Part shown: positions 24,136-30,877 of the stretch, piece by piece
Numbering within the stretch: the stretch's first letter is position 1
How the letters are laid out: each line of letters starts with the position of its first letter
Source of the DNA: Salibaculum halophilum
GTDB lineage: Bacteria; Pseudomonadota; Alphaproteobacteria; Rhodobacterales; Rhodobacteraceae
DNA: 41,181 nucleotides
Assembly (NCBI RefSeq): GCF_002094885.1
Contig: NZ_MSIT01000018.1
Span: forward strand, 1-41,181
Direction of reading: 5' to 3'
Notes under the pieces: model-generated
What the model was told of the DNA's origin: nothing
Databases searched by the model: none
The model's input: only the letters and a program-made list of their open reading frames with translations
Made by a program: the position numbers and the translations under genes

Positions 24136-26625
24136 GTGGGGCTGTTGGGCATCGCGCCGCTGGTCATGGGCTGGCAGGACCGTGTCCCGCAGGCCGCCGC
24201 CTGGGGATTTGCGGCGCTTGTCCTTCTTGCACTGGCCTGGGCCCTGTGGCGCGGCCTGCGGCGGTTCCGCGCGCCGAGCCGGGCCGAGGCCACCGCGCGG
24301 GTGGACGCGCATCTGCCCGGTCGCCCCATTTCGGCTCTTGCCGACGACCAGGCCATCGGCGCCGGCGACGCGGCCTCCGAGGCGGTCTGGCGCACGCACC
24401 TGCAGCGCATGGCCGAGCGGACGCGCGCGGCCCGCGCGGTGGCGCCGAACCTGCGGCTGGCGCGGGCCGACCCATACGGCCTGCGCTACATCGCTCTTTT
24501 GGTCTTCGTCGTGGCGCTTCTGTTCGGCTCGTTGCTGCGGGTGGGCACCGTGGTCGAAACTCGCATAGGCGACACCGGGCAGATCGCGACAGGCCCGGCC
24601 TGGGAGGGCTGGATCGAGCCGCCCGCCTACACCGGCAAGCCGACGCTTTATCTGGCCGACCTGGAAGGCGAGACGATCCGCGCGCCCGAGGGGGCGCTGA
24701 TCACCCTGCGGCTTTACGGCGCGCCGGGCGAGGTGTCAGTCTCGGAATCCGTGTCGGGACGGACGGGCGAGGCGGCACCGGCTACCGAGCTCCAGCAAAG
24801 CTTCGAGGTGACGCGGTCCGGAACGCTGGCGATATCGGGCGCGCGCGGCGGCACCTGGGACGTGACCATGGTGCCCGACGCGGCCCCCGAGGTGGCGCTT
24901 GCCGGGCCGGTCGAGGTCGAGGCCTCGGGCGAAATGGCACAGCCGTTCCGGGCGACGGACGATCACGGCGTGCTGGCCGGCGAGGCCCGCATCACGCTGG
25001 ACATGGAGGCGATCGACCGTCGCCATGGCCTGGCCGCCGACCCAGACCCGCGCGAGCCGCTCGTCGTGGACCTGCCCATGCCGATTTCCGGCGACCGGGC
25101 GGATTTCGAGGAAAGCCTGATCGATGATTTCTCGCAGCATCCTTGGGCGAACCTGCCGGTCACACTGACGCTGACGGTCGAGGACGCGGTGGGCCAGTCG
25201 GGGACCAGCGCGCCCGAACAGATGCGACTTCCGGGGCGGCGCTTTTTCCAGCCCGTCGCCAAGGCGGTGATCGAACAGCGCCGCGACCTGCTCTGGGCCA
25301 AGGCCAATGCGCCGCGAGTGGCGCGGGTCCTGCGCGCGATTTCCTACCGCCCCGACGAGATTTTCGACAACGAAACCAGCTACCTGCGGCTGCGCGTCAC
25401 CCTGCGCAGCCTTGAGGCCGAGATGGAGGGCGGTCTGTCGGATGCCGCGCGCGACGAGATCGCCCAAGCCCTCTGGGACCTCGCGGTGCTGCTCGAGGAA
25501 GGCTCGCTCGCCGATGCCCGCGACCGGCTGGAACGCGCCCAGGAGCGGCTGTCGGAGGCCATGCGCAACGGCGCCTCGGACGAGGAAATCCAAGAGCTGA
25601 TGAACGAGATGCGCGAGGCCATGGACGACTACATGCGCATGCTCGCCGAGAACGCGGAGCCGGCCGAGGACGGCACCGACCAGCCCGACACCGGGCAGGA
25701 AAACCGCCAGGTCACGCAGAACGAGCTAGACGCGCTGATGGACCGCATCCAGGAGCTGATGGAAGAGGGCCGCATGGCCGAGGCGCAGCAGCTCATGGAC
25801 CAGCTCAACCGGATGATGGAGAACATGCGCGTCACCCGGGGCGAAGGCGGCGACGGCCAGCAATCGCCCGGCGAGCGCTCCATGCAGGACCTGGCCGAGA
25901 CGCTGCGCGATCAGCAACAACTCAACGACGATGCCTTCCGGCAATTGCAGGACCGGTTCAACCAGGGCCAGCAGCAAGGGCAACAGGGCGACCAGCAGCC
26001 CGGCCAGCAGGGCCAACCGGGGCAGAACGGACAGCCGGGCCAGGGGACGGGCCAAGGTGACACCAGCCGGCAGGGCAGGACCGGCGAGGGCGGCCGAGGC
26101 GGTGAAGCCACCGGCGAAGGCTCGCTCGCTGATCGCCAGAACGCGCTGCGCGAGGGCCTGAACCAGTTGCGCGACGCCCTGCCCGGCCTGAGCGGCGAGG
26201 CCGCCGATCGCGCGGGCGAGGCGCTCGGCCGGGCCGAGGACGCCATGGAAGGTGCCGAAGAGGCCCTGCGCGGCGACGACATGGCCGAGGCCATCGACCG
26301 CCAGTCCGAAGCGATGGACGCATTGCGCGACGGGATGCGCAACCTCGGCGAGTCGCTGGCCGAAAACCGGCAGGATCAGCCGCAGCAGGGCCAGGGCAGC
26401 CGGCAGGGGCGCGCCGATGGCCGCCCGGAACCGGGCCGCCGCGATCCGCTGGGCCGCCAGACGGGCAATTCGGGCCAGTACGGCAGCGACGAGACCATGC
26501 TGGGCGACGAGGACGTCTATCGCCGGGCCGAGGAATTGCTGCAGGAACTGCGCGACCGGTCGTCGGACCAGCAACGCCCCGATCTGGAACTCGACTACCT
26601 GCAGCGCCTGCTGGACCGGTTCTAG
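24136..26625 (+). CDS. TIGR02302/DUF4175 membrane protein
   Basis: An alphaproteobacterial protein of unknown function, usually encoded after lysA. From the GTG at 24136 it has 829 residues: TM helices near residues 1-40 and 110-135 (YIALLVFVVALLFGSLL), a beta-rich periplasmic part (about 140-400) with LAGPVEVEASGEMAQPFRAT, and helical and Gln/Gly-rich repeats (GQQQGQQGDQQPGQQGQPGQ, about 610-660). The start is doubtful: homologous-looking coding sequence (LTLAGLWGERLTFAFWPAW) continues in frame upstream to at least about 24031, but no ATG, GTG or TTG is found there before the stop at 23959. A rare start (ATT 23995 or ATC 24031) or a base change is likely. It ends TAG. Confidence 0.82.
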   Translation: MGLLGIAPLVMGWQDRVPQAAAWGFAALVLLALAWALWRGLRRFRAPSRAEATARVDAHLPGRPISALADDQAIGAGDAASEAVWRTHLQRMAERTRAARAVAPNLRLARADPYGLRYIALLVFVVALLFGSLLRVGTVVETRIGDTGQIATGPAWEGWIEPPAYTGKPTLYLADLEGETIRAPEGALITLRLYGAPGEVSVSESVSGRTGEAAPATELQQSFEVTRSGTLAISGARGGTWDVTMVPDAAPEVALAGPVEVEASGEMAQPFRATDDHGVLAGEARITLDMEAIDRRHGLAADPDPREPLVVDLPMPISGDRADFEESLIDDFSQHPWANLPVTLTLTVEDAVGQSGTSAPEQMRLPGRRFFQPVAKAVIEQRRDLLWAKANAPRVARVLRAISYRPDEIFDNETSYLRLRVTLRSLEAEMEGGLSDAARDEIAQALWDLAVLLEEGSLADARDRLERAQERLSEAMRNGASDEEIQELMNEMREAMDDYMRMLAENAEPAEDGTDQPDTGQENRQVTQNELDALMDRIQELMEEGRMAEAQQLMDQLNRMMENMRVTRGEGGDGQQSPGERSMQDLAETLRDQQQLNDDAFRQLQDRFNQGQQQGQQGDQQPGQQGQPGQNGQPGQGTGQGDTSRQGRTGEGGRGGEATGEGSLADRQNALREGLNQLRDALPGLSGEAADRAGEALGRAEDAMEGAEEALRGDDMAEAIDRQSEAMDALRDGMRNLGESLAENRQDQPQQGQGSRQGRADGRPEPGRRDPLGRQTGNSGQYGSDETMLGDEDVYRRAEELLQELRDRSSDQQRPDLELDYLQRLLDRF

Positions 26626-26626
26626 A

Positions 26627-26673
26627 GCATGTCGCGCAAATGTGGGAACCGGTTTTGGGCTCCCCGGACATGC
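26627..26673. repeat. Intergenic palindromic repeat of alphaproteobacterial type
   Basis: GCATGTC (26627-26633) and GACATGC (26667-26673) flank a core containing GGAACCGGTTTTGGG. The layout and core resemble a dispersed intergenic repeat (GCATG ... GAACCGGTTTT ... CATGC) that I recall from many alphaproteobacterial genomes. It begins two bases after the TIGR02302 stop. Copy number in this genome cannot be judged from the window. Confidence 0.45.
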
Positions 26674-26720
26674 GCAATCAGAGGGTTAGAGTGTGGCGGG
26701 TGAATGCGAATGAATGAGAC

Positions 26721-26739
26721 ACGCGCCGCCGCGGCGCGT
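26721..26739. terminator. Strong hairpin between convergent genes
   Basis: ACGCGCCGC (26721-26729) and GCGGCGCGT (26731-26739) are perfectly complementary around one base, giving a stable stem with a small loop. It overlaps the end of gapR and faces the TIGR02302 gene, as expected for a shared terminator. Confidence 0.5.
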
Positions 26740-27002
26740 CACATGCCCAACGCTTCCTTGTAGACCTCCAGCACCGCCTCCTCCTCGGCGATTTCCTGGG
26801 GCTCGCGCTTGCGCATCGCGATCAGCTTGCGCATCGCCTTGGTGTCATAGCCCCGGCCCTTGGCCTCCGCCATGACCTCTTTTTGTTGGTCGGCGATGTC
26901 CTTCTTCTCGGCTTCCAGCCGCTCGAAGCGTTCCACGAACTGGCGCAGCTCTCCCGCTGAAATCTTGTACTGGGACTCGGTGACGTCGTCGCTATCGTTC
27001 AT
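26739..27002 (-). CDS. gapR: GapR-family DNA-binding protein (DUF2312)
   Basis: An 87-residue nucleoid-associated protein. The family pattern is clear: LRQFVERFERLEAEKKDIAD, VMAEAKGRGYDTKAMRKLIA, EEEAVLEVYKEALG. GapR in Caulobacter clamps overtwisted DNA ahead of replication and helps topoisomerases; the same role is expected here. The basic segment KAMRKLIAMRKRE would contact DNA. The start at 27002 matches the family length. Phages also carry copies, but the neighbours here are chromosomal. Confidence 0.9.
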   Translation of the reverse strand: MNDSDDVTESQYKISAGELRQFVERFERLEAEKKDIADQQKEVMAEAKGRGYDTKAMRKLIAMRKREPQEIAEEEAVLEVYKEALGM

Positions 27003-27087
27003 CTCGGGACCTTCCTGCTCGCCGGTTGCGCCTCTTCGGGCGCCCTGACTAGCCGCCCGCGCCCTGCCCCGCAAGAGAGGGTTCCGC

Positions 27088-27116
27088 TTGCGCGTGGCGC
27101 GCGGCCGCGCTAGGCC
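27088..27116 (+). promoter_or_regulatory. Promoter candidate for the small membrane protein gene
   Basis: TTGCGC (27088-27093), 17 bases, then TAGGCC (27111-27116), about 28 bases before the ATG at 27144. It mirrors the tRNA-Thr promoter pattern in this window. Confidence 0.35.
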
Positions 27117-27143
27117 CCGGCCCGAGCCACACCGGAGCCCGTC

Positions 27144-27359
27144 ATGCAAGCCCTCGTCTGGATCGGTGCCGCCCTGTCCCTGGTCGGCCTCGCCGGGATC
27201 ATCGCCAGCATCGTCAAGGTGCAGCGCGCCCGACGCGCGGGGCTGAGCGACGCGGATCTGCGCGCGCGCATCCAGAAGGCGCTGCCGCTGAACCTCGGGG
27301 CCTTCATGCTCTCGGTACTCGGCCTGGCCTGCGTCGTCACGGGCGTGCTGCTGGCCTGA
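27144..27359 (+). CDS. Small two-helix membrane protein of unknown function
   Basis: A 71-residue protein with two hydrophobic helices (VWIGAALSLVGLAGIIASIV and LGAFMLSVLGLACVVTGVLL) joined by a basic loop (VQRARRAGLSDADLRARIQK). This is a pattern common to small conserved Rhodobacteraceae membrane proteins. CGGAG precedes the start. It converges on the FadB-like gene. Confidence 0.75.
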   Translation: MQALVWIGAALSLVGLAGIIASIVKVQRARRAGLSDADLRARIQKALPLNLGAFMLSVLGLACVVTGVLLA

Positions 27360-27372
27360 CGGCGCGCCGGGA

Positions 27373-28704
27373 TCAGAGCGCGTCGAACCCGGCGGCAAGC
27401 TTGACCGCCTCGTCCAGCATCGCCGGCGGCGCCCAAATCGGATTGTCCCCGGACCAGCTGCGCATGTCGTTGCGCAGGGCCAGCAGGCCCATGGTCTGTG
27501 CCGCGCGGCACGGGCCGCCCTGGCGGCGCGGATAGCCCAGCCCGTGCACCGCCATCGCGTCGATGTCCGAGGGCCGGTCGAGGTGCCCCTCGGCCACGAG
27601 CGCAGCCCCCTCGGAAATCAGCGCCGCGATCAGGCGGCGCATCACCGGCACGCGGTCGGGCCCGGGGGTACTGTGGCCGAAGACCCCGGTGCGGAACCCG
27701 TGGGCGACCATGGCCCCGTCGACTTGCGGCGCGGGAATTTCGAGCGTCTCGACCAGGGCCTGGGCCGCAGCGTGCAGCGCCCGGCGCAGGCGCGTCACCA
27801 CTGCGGCCCCCGCCGGCTCGGTCGGCACGAAGGCGCCGCCCGAACGGTGCAGCAGGCGCGCGTCCACGCGACGCTCGGCCAGGAACACATGCCGCAAAGC
27901 GATGGATTGCGGATGGCTGCGGCAGCGGTCGAAGGCGTCCTGCTCGAAGGCCTGCCCGGCCTCGACGGGCAGCAAGGACGCCGCCTCGACACAATCGACG
28001 ATCAGGTGCGGCGCGAACATCGGGCTGTCGGCGATCTCGCGCCGGGCGCTGGCCACCTGCGCCTGGCAGGCGCGACCGTCGGCCAGGCCCCCGCGCCGCG
28101 CCCGGGTCGGACGCGGGCCTGTCCCGTCGGCCACCAGCTTGCGCGCGAAGGTGACAGCGCCGCTTGCCAGATCCCCCTCGACAAGGCCGTCCACCAGCCC
28201 AAGCTGCCGGGCATCGGACGCGCTGACCGATTGCCCGCTGACCATCAGCTTGAGGGCTGCCTCGGGGCCGACCAGCCGCGGCAGGCGCTGGGTCCCGCCC
28301 GCGCCGGGCAGCACCCCCAGGGTGACCTCGGGAAATCCTATGCGCGCGCGCGGCTCGGCCAGCCGGTAATGGGCGGCCAGAAACAACTCGGCCCCGCCGC
28401 CCAGCGCCTGGCCGTTCAGCGCAGCGATCACCGGTTTCGAACAGCCCTCAACCAGATCGCAGAGATCGCGCGGTGCCGGATCCTGCCAGTCGGCGTCCAG
28501 TTCGCGGATATCGGCCCCGGCCGAGAACAGCGCCCCTTCGGCCCGCAGCACGGCGGCGGAGATATGCGCCTCGGTATCGACACGGCGGATGTGGTCCGCG
28601 AGCGCTGCGCGCAACGGTGCCGAAAGCGCATTGACCGGCGGCGCGTTCAGCGAGATCACAGCGACACCGTCGAGCACCCTGAAGAGCGTGCTGCGGGTTG
28701 TCAC
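27373..28704 (-). CDS. FadB/FadJ-like protein lacking the NAD-binding domain
   Basis: A 443-residue protein from a GTG start. Residues 1-190 are a full enoyl-CoA hydratase domain with the oxyanion segments FSAGADIREL and GQALGGGAELFLAAHYRLA, and acidic FPEVTLGVLPGAGGTQR. Up to about residue 265 it follows bifunctional fatty-acid oxidation enzymes (HPQSIALRHVFLAERR). There the usual Rossmann domain (a GxGxxG start, about 180 residues) is missing and the chain goes straight into parts of the C-terminal dehydrogenase domain (VDGAMVAHGFRTGVFG, SDIDAMAVHGLGYPRRQGGP). It could hydrate enoyl-CoA but not oxidise 3-hydroxyacyl-CoA. Full relatives have about 650-700 residues. The join is in frame, so it may be a stable variant or a decaying gene. 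Confidence 0.8.
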   Translation of the reverse strand: MTTRSTLFRVLDGVAVISLNAPPVNALSAPLRAALADHIRRVDTEAHISAAVLRAEGALFSAGADIRELDADWQDPAPRDLCDLVEGCSKPVIAALNGQALGGGAELFLAAHYRLAEPRARIGFPEVTLGVLPGAGGTQRLPRLVGPEAALKLMVSGQSVSASDARQLGLVDGLVEGDLASGAVTFARKLVADGTGPRPTRARRGGLADGRACQAQVASARREIADSPMFAPHLIVDCVEAASLLPVEAGQAFEQDAFDRCRSHPQSIALRHVFLAERRVDARLLHRSGGAFVPTEPAGAAVVTRLRRALHAAAQALVETLEIPAPQVDGAMVAHGFRTGVFGHSTPGPDRVPVMRRLIAALISEGAALVAEGHLDRPSDIDAMAVHGLGYPRRQGGPCRAAQTMGLLALRNDMRSWSGDNPIWAPPAMLDEAVKLAAGFDAL

Positions 28705-28795
28705 GGTCCGCCCCGATGGTCATTGCAAAATGTCTGGGTCATGCGCCCATTAGGCACCGCATGCCGCAGCGCATCAAGCCCCGTCGCCGCGGCTT

Positions 28796-29110
28796 TCAGG
28801 TGCCGGGGCAGAAGACCTCGTAAAGACTTTCGATGATGGGCACCACGCGGGTGTCGGCCAGCGAATAATGGATCGTCCGACCGTCGCGTTCGGCCCGCAC
28901 CATCCCTTCCGAGCGCAAGCGCGCAAGCTGACCTGACACGTAGGACTGGCTGGCGCCCAGCGCCTGTTCCAGTTCGCCAACGCTGCGCGGCCCCGCCAGA
29001 AGCGAACAAAGCAGCCGCAGGCGTTGCGGGTTCGACAACGCCTTGAGGACGTCCGCGGCCTCGAGGGCGGCGGCATCCATGGCGCGCATTCTTTCGGGAC
29101 TCATATCCAT
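28796..29110 (-). CDS. ArsR-family repressor, BigR/SqrR-like persulfide sensor
   Basis: A winged-helix repressor of about 104 residues. The pattern LKALSNPQRLRLLCSLLAGP, VGELEQALGASQSYVSGQLA and the wing VRAERDGRTIHYSL are ArsR-type. Two Cys residues (C35 in the second helix, C101 in the tail YEVFCPGT) match the redox pair of BigR and SqrR, which release DNA when reactive sulfur forms a disulfide or polysulfide link. The ATG at 29110 is chosen because a good promoter places the message start there; an upstream GTG at 29128 would lie inside the promoter. It is divergent from a TIGR01244 gene, a typical member of such regulons. Confidence 0.85.
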   Translation of the reverse strand: MDMSPERMRAMDAAALEAADVLKALSNPQRLRLLCSLLAGPRSVGELEQALGASQSYVSGQLARLRSEGMVRAERDGRTIHYSLADTRVVPIIESLYEVFCPGT

Positions 29111-29116
29111 TCCGAA

Positions 29117-29145
29117 ACTATATGCCACTCGCTTTCATATTTCAA
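29117..29145 (-). promoter_or_regulatory. Promoter of the ArsR-type gene
   Basis: On the minus strand TTGAAA (29145-29140) and TATAGT (29122-29117) are 17 bases apart, a near-consensus sigma-70 promoter. The predicted start coincides with the ATG at 29110, so the message may be leaderless. The AT-rich block around it (29117-29155) is the likely operator for both divergent genes. Confidence 0.6.
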
Positions 29146-29205
29146 GATAGTGATGCATGTCACGCCGGACTGGACACAGCACCCTGCACCGTCCTAGATC
29201 GTGGT

Positions 29206-29631
29206 ATGGATATACGCCCGCTCAGCCCCGACCACGCCGTCTCGCCCCAGATCGACGCCGCCGACCTGCCCGGCATCGCCGCGGCGGGCTATGCGCTGGT
29301 GATCTGCAACCGCCCCGATCACGAAATCCCCGCCAGCCATCATGCGGCCGTCATCGAAGCCGCCGCGCGCGCGGCAGGTCTCGACTTCGTCAATCACCCG
29401 GTCACGCATCCGTCTATCGGCCCCGAGACCATCGACCGGCAGATGCAGGCCATCGACGGCGCGCCGGGCCCGGTGCTGGCCTACTGCGCGTCCGGCACGC
29501 GGTGTTCGGTGCTCTGGGCGCTCGGGCGCGCGGGGACGCTGGGCATCGACGCGGTGCTCGACGCGACGGGCAAGGCCGGCTACGACTTGGCGACGTTGCG
29601 GCCCCAATTGGAGGCTTTCGCCGCGCGCTGA
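29206..29631 (+). CDS. TIGR01244 family phosphatase/sulfurtransferase-like protein
   Basis: A 141-residue protein like the N-terminal domain of Blh, with a dual-specificity-phosphatase fold. The opening MDIRPLSPDHAVSPQIDAAD, the VICNRPDHEIP segment, the conserved FVNHPVTHPSI and the active loop YCASGTRCS, with Cys and Arg spaced as in the family, are all visible. In related bacteria these genes are controlled by BigR or SqrR and belong to sulfide and persulfide detoxification. The divergent regulator here fits that. The substrate is not evident from sequence. Confidence 0.85.
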   Translation: MDIRPLSPDHAVSPQIDAADLPGIAAAGYALVICNRPDHEIPASHHAAVIEAAARAAGLDFVNHPVTHPSIGPETIDRQMQAIDGAPGPVLAYCASGTRCSVLWALGRAGTLGIDAVLDATGKAGYDLATLRPQLEAFAAR

Positions 29632-29683
29632 GCGGGCGCCCCGCAGCCTTGACCGCGGCGGCAGGGGCGGTGCCATGCCGGCC

Positions 29684-30775
29684 TCAATGTGGTGATTGCG
29701 CGCGGTCGTCAGAGGCCGCGCTTTCTGTGCCATCCTGTGTCGCGGGGGCATCGGGCGCCGCTGTCGCCGGTGTGTGCCGCAGCCCGTCGCTGTCGCCCGT
29801 GGCGGGCGCCTCGGGCGGAGCCATGGCCGCGGCGGCGGCTGGCGGCGGTGGGGCGCCCAGCGCTTCCATCTCGGCGGCGGGTTGGTCGAACTTGACCGCC
29901 CGCATCCCCGAGACCTGCCCGAGCCGCACCCGGGCCACACGCGCGCCCGCGCTTTCCAGCTGCACACGGTCCAGGGTCAGCCCCGCCAGCGGCAGCACCT
30001 GTCCGATTTCGAAGGCGTCGACCCGTGACAGCGGCAGGGTCAGACGGCCCAGCACCGCCTCGAGGTCGGCGGGCGAAAGCTCCAGGTTGGCACGAAAGCC
30101 CTCGGCCCAGTCGGTGTCGGCGCCGCCCGGGTCGTCGCCGGCCGCGGGCGCCGCGGGGACGCGCGCAAGCGCGAGGCGGAGCGCCCCTTGCCGGTCCGTC
30201 CCGCCGATCTGAACGGTGGCCTCCCACATGCGGTAGTCGGTCTCGCGCAACATCAGTTCCGCCGCGCGCAGGTCGGGCAACGCGCGCAGGGTCCAGCCCG
30301 CCATGCCGGCGGGAAAGTCCGGCCGGTTGGCCGCGTCAAGCTCTTGCAGAAGCCGCGCCGCCACGGGCCGGGAAAGGACGGCATCGGTCGCGGTGACGGG
30401 GCGCTCCGTATCGGCCGCCGCCATCAGGACGCCCATGGTCTGTACCTCGATCATGGCGGTGCGCAGCGCCGGGTCCAGCATGACAAGGCCCGCAAGGCCG
30501 GTTTCGTCCGGGGCGGTCAAGCCGAAAAGAACCCAGCCCGCGGGGCCGTCGGCCACCAGGGCGTCGGGGCCGTGACAATCGTCCGACAGGCCCAGAACCG
30601 TCAGGGACAGGCCGATCGCCCGGTCCGCGGCGCGCAACAGGGCCACGCGAAAGGCCCGCCCCGGCCCCGGGTCCGCTTCGGCGGCCTCCCCGGGCCTGGC
30701 GCGATCCGGCCCGCCCAGCATCCGGGCGAGCACGGGATTTGCCCCCGTCGTCGCACCCGCATCGTGACTTGTCAT
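29684..30775 (-). CDS. FliM/FliN-like flagellar motor switch protein
   Basis: A 363-residue protein. The N-terminal part (about 35-200) is FliM-middle-like (FRVALLRAADRAIGLSLTVL, LDPALRTAMIEVQTMGVLMA). Residues about 225-300 form the SpoA/FliN domain (LELSPADLEAVLGRLTLPLS, FEIGQVLPLAGLTLDRVQL). The tail is Pro/Ala-rich and probably disordered. Rhodobacterales encode such a divergent switch-like protein outside the main flagellar cluster. It probably joins the C-ring at the flagellar base; whether it replaces FliM or FliN is unknown. It appears to stand alone. Confidence 0.8.
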   Translation of the reverse strand: MTSHDAGATTGANPVLARMLGGPDRARPGEAAEADPGPGRAFRVALLRAADRAIGLSLTVLGLSDDCHGPDALVADGPAGWVLFGLTAPDETGLAGLVMLDPALRTAMIEVQTMGVLMAAADTERPVTATDAVLSRPVAARLLQELDAANRPDFPAGMAGWTLRALPDLRAAELMLRETDYRMWEATVQIGGTDRQGALRLALARVPAAPAAGDDPGGADTDWAEGFRANLELSPADLEAVLGRLTLPLSRVDAFEIGQVLPLAGLTLDRVQLESAGARVARVRLGQVSGMRAVKFDQPAAEMEALGAPPPPAAAAAMAPPEAPATGDSDGLRHTPATAAPDAPATQDGTESAASDDRAQSPH

Positions 30776-30800
30776 CGCGCCTGTCTCATCCGCGTTTCTG

Positions 30801-30816
30801 CCCGGCTCGGGCCGGG
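30801..30816 (-). terminator. Hairpin downstream of the kinase operon
   Basis: CCCGGC (30801-30806) and GCCGGG (30811-30816) form a short stem about 60 bases beyond the stop of the SSF-kinase gene. No T tract follows on the minus strand, so the assignment is weak. Confidence 0.3.
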
Positions 30817-30877
30817 CGTACCGTGCCCGGCCGGTGGCAAACTAGCCGCGGTGCGGTTACCAAGTGGCTAACGGGCG

